DNA of 64,000 nt from Lepus europaeus. Lineage: Eukaryota > Chordata > Mammalia > Lagomorpha > Leporidae. Positions 47,801-59,000 of the stretch are shown here, piece by piece; the stretch's first letter is position 1, and each line of letters starts with the position of its first letter. Made by a program: the position numbers and the translations under genes. Under the pieces are notes generated by a model, which did no database searches, was not told where the DNA came from, and worked only from the letters and a program-made list of their open reading frames with translations. The DNA lies in NCBI RefSeq assembly GCF_033115175.1, contig NC_084835.1, positions 26,431,858-26,495,857 on the forward strand, read 5' to 3'.

Positions 47801-50800
47801 CTCCTCTGATCCAGCTCTTTGCTTATAGCCTGGGAAAGCAGTGGAAGATGGCCCAAAGTGGAAGTGGAAGATGCTTGGGCCCCTGTACCTTTGTGGGAGA
47901 CCAGAAAAGCAATGAGTTCAAAATCAGATCTAGTTGCCTACATATGGGCAAAGAGTTTTCATAATTTGTGGAACTGAGCAATGTCCTAACAGGAAGGATA
48001 TGAATGAGAACCAAGTAGTTCTGTTTCCGTTCTACAACTCAGACTGAAGTCTGAGTCAGGGCACTATAAAAGCAGTTAACACGTCTCAGCAGATAATGAG
48101 GACTTTTCTTTTACCTTTACCTAAATAATATTTTCTCTTTGAAATTCATACTTCTCTAGTTTAAAAACTAATTAAAACACAGGGCTACACACTGTTTTGT
48201 TTTTAGCTGAAGTGCTTTAGTTATTCAGGCTTTACCTGAAGTAGTAAATTTCATCATCTACCACTTTAGCAGAGAGTGAAAACCTCTTCAATCCCTTGAA
48301 TTTTTTCATTTGCTTGTCGCTCTCATTGTAGCGGCTCTCACACAGCAAAACATCATTTTCTGATATTTCAGTTGGCCTGCAGGAGAGGAAGTCCTTGAAT
48401 GACAACACAGCACACTTTCCTGAAACAGCAAGTTGGAGAGAAATCGAGAGAGTAAATCGTGGTCCCAATTCACAGCTGTTTTAAAAATTTATTATTTTTT
48501 AAATTTAATACAATCACATGGTTCAAAATGCAACAGTAAGGTCAAGGGGAAAAAAGGCAAGCAACTTGGGCTAGGACTGGCCATGACTCCCCGAGAGCAA
48601 AGGAGGGCAGCCCCACAGTAAATACCACTTCTGCTTGGGGCTTTTGTAACACGCAGTGTTCTGCTCCTTATCACTTTTGATGAGGAACTTTTTTTTTTTT
48701 TTTAAACCAAGTTACTTAAATGATAAGATAGCCTGTTTACTGTTTGAATGCTTTCATATATTTCCTAGTTGTCTGGTTTTAAAGAAAATAAGCAAGGTTT
48801 AATTTTCCCCTTTAAAAATATAAAAAATTGGCCAGCCGTGGCTTAACAGGCTAATCCTCCGCCTTGCGGCGCCGGCACACCGGATCTAGTCCCGGTTGGG
48901 GCGCCAGATTCTATCCCGGTTGCCCCTCTTCCAGGCCAGCTCTCTGCTATGGCCCGGGAAGGCAGTGGAGGATGGCCCAAGTCCTTGGGCCCTGCACCCG
49001 CATGGGAGACCAGGAGAAGCACCTGGCTCCTGGCTTTGGATCAGCATGGTGCGCCGGCCGTGGCGGCCATTGGAGGGTGAACCAACGGCAAAAAGGAAGA
49101 CCTTTCTCTCTGTCTCTCTCCCTCACTATCCACTCTGCCTGTCCAAAAAATAAAAAAAAATTAAAAATTACATATTGTCATTAGGATAGACCATATAGAC
49201 CAATGGAATAGCACTGAAGCTCTATAGAGGGGCTGGTGCTGTGGCACAGCCAGTAAAGCCGCTCTCTGCAGCACCGGCATCCCATACAGGCACTGGTTTG
49301 AGACTCAGCTGCTCTATTTCTGATTCAGCTCTCTCATCTGCTATGGCCTGGGAGAGCAGTGGAGTACGGCTCAGGTCCTTGGGCCCCAGCACCCATGTGG
49401 GAGACTTGGAGGAAGCTCCTGGCTTGGGATCAGCTCAGCTCTGGCCATTGTGGCTGTGTGGGGAGTGAACCAGTGGATGGAAGACCCTTCTCGCGCTCTC
49501 TTTCTCTCTCTGCTTCTGCCTCTTTGTAATTCTGCCTTTAAATAAATAAATCTTTAAAAACAAAAAATAAAGTCTAGAGATAAACTCACACAATTGAACT
49601 TTTATGGACAACTGATTTGTGAAAAGGGTGGGTGACAAGACAATTCAATGGGGGTCAAGGATGGTTTTTTAAAGTACAGGGATGACTGGATTTCCAAACG
49701 CAAAAGAAAGAACTTGGAATCTTATCTCATAATCATCTATAAAAATTAGCTGAAGGGTAAGTATTTGTTGCAGGGTTGAGCTGCTGCTTGAGATACCTGC
49801 CTTCTGTATCAGAGTGTTGTGTTTGATCCCCAAGCTCTGCTCTTCATTCCAGCTTCCTGCCAATGTGCACCCTGGGAGGCAGCAGGTGATAGCTCAAGTA
49901 CTTGGTCCCTGCCACTCACGTGGGAGACCCAGACTGAGTTCCTGGCTCCTGTTTTCTGCCTTGCTCAGCCCTAGCTGTTGCAACATCTGGTGAGTAAAGC
50001 AGCAAATTGGAGCTCTCTTTCTTTCAAGAACATAAATAGAATAAAAACAAGGAACTTAAAAAAAAAAAAAGATTTATTTACTTATTTGAAAGGCAGAGCT
50101 GGGGGGGGGGGGGAGAGAGACAGAGAGAGAGAGAGAGATCTTCTACCTATTAGTTCACTGGAACTCCAGGAGTCTGGAACTCCATTTGAGTCTCCCTCGT
50201 GGATGCCAGGAGCCCAAGTACTCAGGCCATCTTCTGCTGCTTTCTCAGGCACATTAGCAGGGAGCTGGATCAGCAGTGGAGCAGCCAGGACTTAAACTGC
50301 CACTTACATGGGACACTGGCTCAACACACTGTGCTACAAAGTTAGCTCCAAGAGAATTATTTAATTAATGAATTAATTTTTAGATTTATTTATTTGAAAG
50401 ACAAAGTTACAGACAGGGATAGGCAGAGGTGGAGAGACGGAGAGAGGCCTTTCATCCGCTGGTTCACCCCCCAAGATGGCCGCAACAGCTGGAGTTGCAC
50501 CGATCTGAAGCCAGGAGCCAGGAGCTTCTTCCGGGTCTCCCACGTGGGTGCAGGGGCCCAAGGACTTGAGCCATCTTCTACTGCTTTCCCAGGTCATAGC
50601 AGAGAGCTGGATCGGAAGTGGAGCAGCCGGGTCTTGAACCGGCGCCCATATGGGATGCTGGTGCTTCAGGCCAGGGCGTTAACACACTGTGCCACAGCGC
50701 CGGCCCCTGCAATGGCTTCTTAGATAAACAAAAAGCACAAGCAGCCATAGAAAATAAACTGGACTTCAACAAAATTAAAAACTTTTGTGCTCCAAAGGAT

Positions 50801-52966
50801 GCTACCCTAGCAGGCCAGACAGGATGGAGAATTGTAAATGAGGTATTTTGATGGTTTTTGTCTCTGCCTCGTAACAATGCCAATCTGATCATGAAGTTTT
50901 TTTTTTCCCCTTTGAAATTATACTTAAAGTCAACTGCCATGTCCCCTTTGGGTTTTCCTCTTGGAAGCCCCACTCCATGCCGCTCCGACTGGAGGTCCTT
51001 GATTCTAAAAAATACCTTTAAATCCCCCCCCCCCCAAAAAAAAACAAAAACAAAAAGATACTACCAAGAATGTAAAATGAGAGTTGGGTATTTGGCATAG
51101 GATTTAAGATACTGCTTGGAAAGCCTGCATCCCTATCGAAGGTCTGGGTTTGAGGCGCAGCTCTGCTTCCAGCTCCAGCTTCCTGCTAATGTACACGCTG
51201 GAAAGCAGCGAGTGATGGCTCAGGTACCTGGGTCCCTTCCACTCATGTGGGAGACCCAGAGTGAACTCTGAGCTCCTGGTTTCAGTCTGCCCCAGCCTTA
51301 TTTGTTATGGACATTTGGGGAATGAATCGGTGGATAGAAGATCTCCTGCTCTATAAAATAAAATAAATAAAATAGTGAAAAGACAACACATAAAGGGAAA
51401 ATATTTACAAATCTAACATCTATTAAGAGTACAGATCCAGGAGATACAAAGTACCCGTTCAACTTAATAACAGGACAAATAATCTCATTAAAAACTGGGC
51501 AAAGGATCTGAAGAGATATTTCTCCAAAGCCAATAAACACATGAAACTATGCTTAGCATCATGAATTATTAGGGAGAAGCAAATCAAAACCACAGAGATA
51601 CAATTTTATATCTAGGCTAACTATTAGAAAAAAAGAAACCAGAAAATCACAAGTGTTGGCAACTATGTGGGGGAATCAGAACACTTGTATGTTGCTGGAG
51701 GGATAGTAAAATAGTGTACTTGTTGTAAAAAGAAAACAGTCTGGCAGGTCCTCAGAGTGACCATGAGATATATATACAAAACAACTAAAAGCAGAGGCTC
51801 AAATACTTGTATACCAATAATCACAGCATCACTATTCACGAGAGCTAAGATTTAGAATCACCCAGAATGTTTATCAACAGATAAACAAAATGTGATAAAT
51901 ACAATGGAATATTATCTAGTCTTAAAAAGAAATGCAGGGACCGGTGCTGTGGCGCAGCGGGTTAACGCCCTGGCCTGAAGTGCAGGCATCCCATATGGGC
52001 GCCAGTTCTAGTCCCAGCTGCTCCTCTTCCAATCTGGCTCTCTGCTATGGCCAGGGAAAGCAGCAGAAGATGGCCCAAGTCCTTGGGCCCCTGCACCCAC
52101 GTGGGACACCTGGAAGAAGCTCCTGGCTCCTGGCTTCGGATTGGCGCAGCTCCTGCTGTTGCAGCCATTGGCGAGTGAACCGGTGGATGGAAAACCTCTC
52201 TCTCTTTGCCTCTCCTCTCTCTATGTAACTCTGACTTTCAAATAAATAAATCAATCTTAAAAAAAAAAAAATACAAAAACATGAATGAAGCTTAAAACAT
52301 GCTAGGTGGGGCCGGCGCTGTGGCATAGCGGTAAAGCTGCCGCCTGAAGTATTGGCATCCCATATGGGTGCCACTTTGAGTCCTGGATGCTCCATTTCTG
52401 ATCCAGCTCTCTGCTATGGCATGGGAAAGCAGAAGAAGATGGCTCAGGTCCTTGGGCCCCTGCACCTGTGTGGGAGGGCCGGAAGAAGCTCCTGGCTTCG
52501 GATTGGCACAGCTCTGGCAGTTGTGCCCAATTGGGGAGTCAATCAGTGGCTGCAAGACTTCTGTTTCTCTCTGCCTTTCCTCTCTCTGTGTAACTCTGAC
52601 TTTCAAATAAATCTTTAAAAAAAATGCCAGCTGAAATAAACCAGATACAAAAGGGCAAATATTATGATTTCATTTATATGCATTACCTAGAATGGGCAAA
52701 ATTCTTAGAGCCAGAAAGTAAGTTTCTATTTGGGATGATGAAAAATTTTTATAATGGATAGTGGTAATGGTTGCACAATATTATCAACAGGTTAATACCA
52801 CTGAACTGTATACTTAAAAATGGTTTTAATGGTTGATTTTATATGTATTTTATTACAACAAAAAACTCCTACAAATGGTAACATTATTTATACCATTTTG
52901 TATGTAAATTTTTTTAAAGATTTATTTATTTATTTGAAAGTCAGATTACACAGAAAGAGGAGAGGC

Positions 52967-53000
<34 letters not shown>

Positions 53001-56000
53001 CGAGAGAGAGGTCTTCCATCCACTGGTTCACTCCTCAATTGGCCACAATAGTTGGAGCTGCGCCAGTCCGAAGGCTGGAGCCAGGAGCTTCTTCCAGGTC
53101 CTCCTCCACATGGGTGCAGGGCCCAAGAACTTGGGCCATCTTCTACTGCTTTCCCAGGTCATAGCAGGGAGCTGGATTGGAAGTGGAGCAGCTGGGACTT
53201 AAACTGGCACCCATATGGAATGCTGGCGCTGCAGGTGGCAGCTTTTACCCTCTATGCCACAGTGCAGGCCCCTTAATAGGTTAAAAAAAAAAAAAAAAAG
53301 AAAAACAAAGGTACCTGTGTAGTTTAAATTTGCATTTTTCTAATGGCTGAGGTTGGGCATATTTTCATTTGTTTAAAAACCATTAGGGGCCAGCGCTGTG
53401 GCTTAATGAGTAAAGCCACTGCCTGTAATGCCACAATCCCGTATGGGCGTCAGCTCGACTCCTGGCTGTTCCACTTCTGATCCAGCTCTCTGCTATGGCC
53501 TGGGAAAGTAGTGGAGGATGGCCGAAGTCTTTGGGCTCCTGCACCTACGTGGGATGATCCAGAAGAAGCTCCAGGCTCCTGGTTTTGGATCGGTGCAGCT
53601 CCTGCCATTGAGGCCAACTTGGTGGTGAACCAGAGGATGGAAGACCTCTCTCTCTGTCTCTCCTTCTCTCTGTGTAACTCTTCAAATAAATAAAATAAAT
53701 ATAAAAAAAAAAAAGGGGGGGGGGGCTGGTGTTGTGGCACAACAGGTTAAAGCCCCAGCCTACAGTGCTGGCATCCCATATGGGTGTCAGGTTTGCATCC
53801 CGGCTGCTCCTCTTCTGATACAGCTCTCTGCTATGGCCTGGGAAAGCAGCAGAAGATGGTCCAAGTTTTTGGGCCCTGCACCCATGTGGAGGAGGACCTG
53901 GAAGAAGCTCCTGGCTCCAGCCTTCGGACTGGCGCAGCTCCAACTATTGTGGCCAATTGAGGAGTGTACCAGTGGATGGAAGACCTCTCTCTCGCTCTCT
54001 CTCTCTCTCTCTGCCTCTCCTCTTGGACCATCTTTGGGCCCCTGTCCCACGTGGGAGCTAAATGTTTAAGGTTTACTCCAACATAGAAAGAAAATTTAAT
54101 TGCAAAGACTTAGAGTTTTTTACTTGGTTTGTTTTGATTTCAGGCAGTTAAAAAGATCTCTGTCAAATCACTAGTTGACCACTAAAGTTAACAAAAACAA
54201 ATTTCAGTGACCATATATAATAAAGAATACAATACTCAAAAATCAGCTCAGAAAAGCTATTTAACAAACAACTACAAACCATAACAAGCAGAAACAAAAA
54301 AGCTTGAGGAGAGGTTGGAAAAACGTGATTTCCCATTATCATATTACAGTTTTCTAAATGTCTAGTTTTCAACAAAAAATTATGAGGCACACAAAGAAAC
54401 AAGAAATCAAGGCTCATTCACTAGAAAAGATGAAGGAGAGTAAATTTGACTTTGCCAGATAAATAGGGGAGAATCTGTCACTAGCAGACCTGTCCTACAA
54501 GAAATGCTAAAGGAAGTCCATGCTGAAATGAAGACATTAGACAATAATTTGACGCTATACAAAGAAATTAAAAAAAAATAAAACAATAGATGTAACCACA
54601 AAGGTAAATATAAAAAAGTTATATTTCGTTTATAACTCTACTTTTTTTCTACATGATTTTCAAGACCAATTTAAAAAATCTGTATCAACAGGCACATAAA
54701 TGTGACAAAACCACTACAGAAAGGGAAGGATGGAGCTGTTACGAGCCAAGTTCCTGTGTACTGATGAAGCTAAGCTGATATTAATTCAAACTAAATGGTC
54801 ATAAATCTCAGACGTGATTTGTGATTCCCCACTAAGAAAATAACTAAACAAACAAACAAACAAAAAAGAAAGATATAATTGTCCTACTCAAAGGAGATTT
54901 CAGCTCCACATTTGTCACGCTCCTGCTGGGTCCCTGGTAGGTTTTACACTAGAAACTAAGGTTCAGGGGCAATGCTTAAGTCTGGATCGAAACATTCTCT
55001 GCTACAGAAACTCAAGAAGAAGTTAATGACTTCACTGGTGTTTGAACCCTCTCACCACGTGGGAAAAGAGAAGATGTGTTGAACTATTAGTCATTCAGAC
55101 ATTTTTATGATATCCAATTGTAAAAAAACTCAAAGAACCTAGCTAGGAACCATTACAGTAATCAAACAAAATCAAAATAAAAAAATATATAAAAGGCTTT
55201 TTAATCATCAATTTCCTTTTTGGTTGTGGTGGCTTCTTTAAAATCAAGAGCAATTAATGTAAAGCTTCTAACTAGTACTCTTTTGAAAGCTATTGCAAAA
55301 CATATAAGCTGTAGAAGTAACTCAGGGTCAGAAGAAACACAATAGAAAACAATGCTAGTACAAGATACATGCATCCAGGTCTAAGAAACAGAATGTGACT
55401 GTGATCTCTCAGTAGGATAACTGAACAGAAACTAACAGAGCCTGAGGTGGGTAAAATGCTATCAGGGCTAAGAGTCCAACAGAACCTACCAGTCTTTTCA
55501 GTGGTTGGCCTGGTTCACATTCTTATAGCATATGCTCCATATACGTCAGTGATTCCTCTAACGTCTGTAGTTCAGTATCACCATTTTGCTCAAACAACTC
55601 CCAGGACTTCCCATCCAGTCCAAACCCAATCTCTGTCCCATCTACAGAGCCTACCATGACTGAGGGCTCATCCCCTAACACACCCACTGCCTGGCTCTGG
55701 CCATCCAGCTTCCTCACAAGGTTTCAAACACGCCTGGATACACTACCGGAAGGAAGGGCTTTGCATGTGGCATTTGCTGTGCCTATAGGGAGCAAAATCT
55801 GATATCACGACGATTTCCTTTCTCACTTTCTACAGGACTCTACCACTCATGCCATCTATTAGCAAGCCCTCTCCTGACTACAGGATCTCACCCCACACTA
55901 CTCCAAATCCTCTTACTCTTTTATTTTCATTCACAGCCCTAATTGCCACCTGAGAATCTATACCTCTGTATTTTTAAACTTACTTATTGACCCCCCAACC

Positions 56001-59000
56001 TCCTAACTGATGTAAGTCTTTTGTGAGACAGAGGTATCGATTTGTTCATTGCTCTACATAATACCTACTTACAGTGCCTAGCTCAGAATTAGTACTTCAT
56101 TTTGATGAGATGAATGTGATTAAATGAGAAAGCTAAATTCTTACCCAGAATACATGTCATGGGGCAGGTTTCTTCCAGATTACTCAGAAACACTTCTTTC
56201 TTGTAGAACATTTTTGTGGGCTCATGTTCTGTCTCTTCTGGGTGAATGAAGATGGGGCCATAAAAATATGCAGCTCCATCTCGGACCCACACTTTTTCAA
56301 TTCTTGGGGGGAAAATGGAGAGATTAAATTAAAACAGCTTCATTCTTGAAGAAAACTTAATAATTCATGCCATTAAGAGAAATTTCTCTTGCTGTTTTCA
56401 TAAGACAATTTCATTGATTTCCACCAAGTCGCTCATGATGGAAATAGAACTAAACATTTGTCATTGGATTTTGATCAAATAAAGATATAAACCATCAATA
56501 TTTGGGGTCAGATCACAAGTTGCAGATAGCCCTTTATGACAATGCTCACAATCTTTTTCAAAAACATTTATTTATTCACTTTTATTTATTTGAAAGGCTG
56601 AGAGACACAGGGAGACAGAGATATCTTCTAAATACTGTTTCATTCCTCAAACACCCACAACACCTGGGCTGTGTCAGGCTGAAGGCAGGAGCCAGGAACT
56701 CTAAGTCTCCCATGTTGATGGCAGGGACCCAAATAACTTCAGCCATCATCCCAGGTACATTAGCAGGAAGCTGGACAGGAAACAGAGGGGGGACTTTATC
56801 CCAGGCACTCCCATATGGTATGTGGGCATCCCAAGCAGCAACTTCACTGCTGTGCCATGGAGCATGGCCTGGTTCATAGCCTTTTAAAAAACTCAGATCT
56901 TCATCCTTGAGAATTTGATGAAAATCAGTATACTACCTCCCCAGAAACAAACAAAAATTTTTACCTGGCTGATGTGTACCAGATACTGTACTATTCTTCA
57001 CAACTAACACATAAAGCTGGTATTACTATACCATATTCTCAGATTCCTGATATGACACAACATCTTTACTTCAGTTAATGATAACTCTATCCTTCTAGTC
57101 CCCAGGCCAAATTACAGGAATCATTCTTAACCCCTTTTCTCTCTCAGGGCCTACATCCCATGTATCAGCAAAACTACTAACTTGCCCTTCAAAAGAGTAC
57201 CCTTTGCAAGCACCCTGGTTTGAGTCACTATCAATCTTGTGTGGATTACTGCAATAGCCTCTGAACAGATCTTGCTTCTACCCTTGACCCTTTACTGTCT
57301 ATTCTCAGCAGCCAGTAGGCAGAGCAATCTCATTAAGAACCAAAACAAATGTCACTTCTGTGCTTGAAGCAATCCAATGGTAGTCTATTTAGCTCAATAA
57401 AAGCCCACGTCCCTGTAATGGTTGCTGAGACCCTACACGATTAAAATGTTATCCCTTGCCCTCATCTCTTACCTAACTCCCAAATGGCTCAGTGTGCCAG
57501 GAGTAAGCTGCAGGCCTGGCAGCCCTCTCACTCAGGCCTTTATATTTGTTGTTTCCTCTGGCGAGAATGTTTTTTTCCCTGGATAGCCACATTACTCATT
57601 CCCTCAGTTTTTCGACTGTTGGCTGAACTGCCAACTTTTCAGTGAGATCTATATAGAATCATCCTCCCTACTCTGACCTTGGAACCTCCAATTCCCCTTA
57701 CCCTGCTCTACTTTTTCTACAACATGTATCAGAATCTAACATAGTACACATGTTACTTATTCACGATGTTTAATTTCGTCTTTCCACTAGAACCAAGCTC
57801 CCAAGGATTAAAAAGACTTTTCTGCTTTATCACTTAATGTACCCTTGGACCTGGCAAAAAGCAAATGTAATAAAGCTTACTGAATGATGAAAAAGTATGA
57901 TGAGGAAACTGAAGCCCAGAGAAACCAATGATTTCATTAAATCATTTGACTAAAGACATACAACTAGCAGAGCTTGGACTTAAACCAAGATCTCCTGAAA
58001 CAAACTACTGTTCTTAACCACTGTTCTCTACTGTCCAACCCTACACCAGACTCCATTACTATTATCTGCAATTCAACGATAACACCACCCTTTTGTCAAT
58101 TTACTTATTCCCCAAATATCTGAGCCTCTACTATGTTTCATGCACTATGATTTGAGTAGGGGACATAAAGAGGAGCAGAAGAGTTCCTACTCCCAGGGCA
58201 TCTAGAAAGAGGGTTTGGAAACGTGACAATAGCAAAATAAAGACCAATATGTGAAATATATTCCAAAGAGAAGGAAATACAGGAGTGTATTAACAGGGAA
58301 ACTAACTGAATGTGCAGGAGACAGGAAAACCTACCTTAAGAAAAGTATCATTTCAATTTAAACCAAAGGAATTTATCAAATAAAATGGGCAGAGAGATTT
58401 CGGACAGGAGAGTTCAATAAATGGTGGGAGAAGAAAAAAAGAGCCAATGGGAGCAATTTACTTATTTATTTAAAGGATTATTTATATGAAAGGCAGAGTT
58501 GAGGCCGGCGCCGTGGCTTAACAGGCTAATCCTCCACCTTGCAGCGCCGGCACACCAGGTTCTAGTCCCGGTTGGGGCGCGAGATTCTATCCTGGTTGCC
58601 TCTCTTCCAGGCCAGCTCTCTGCTATGGCCTGGGAAGGCAGTGGAGGATGGCCCAAGTCCTTGGGCCCTGCACCTGCATGGGAGACCAGGAGAAGCACCT
58701 GGCTCCTGGCTTCGGATCAGCGAGATGCGCCGGCCGCAGCGGCCATTGGAGGGTGAACCAACAGCAAAAAGGAAGACCTTTCTCTCTGTCTCTCTCTCTC
58801 TCTCTATCCACTCTGCCTGTCAAAAAAAAAAAAAAAAAAAAAAAGGCAGAGTTGAAAGTGAGATTGAAAGGGCTGGTGCTGTGGCTCACTTGGTTAATCC
58901 TCCGCCTGTGGCACCAACATCCCACATGGGCGCCGGGTTCTAGTTCCAATTGCTCCTCTTCCAGTCCAGCTCTCTGCTGTAGCCTGGGAAGGCAGTGGAG

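Larger units (their letters stand above)
50707..52868 (+). mobile_element. L1 3' end (ORF2 end and 3'UTR), broken by four insertions
   Basis: L1 pieces at 50707-50810, 51375-51936, 52271-52308 and 52623-52868 read in order along the plus strand. Examples: CTTCAACAAAATTAAAAACTTTTGTG, GGGCAAAGGATCTGAAGAGA, CACAAGTGTTGGCAACTATGTGG, ACAATGGAATATTATCTAG, and the 3' end GATAGTGGTAATGGTTGCAC ... CACTGAACTGTATACTTAAAAATGG. No intact frame remains. The intervening pieces are one retroposed fragment and three CSINEs. Confidence 0.85.

Noticed and set aside
49228-49310. tRNA-like sequence at SINE heads
   Set aside because: CSINE heads descend from a tRNA and keep weak A/B boxes, but no intact cloverleaf was seen.
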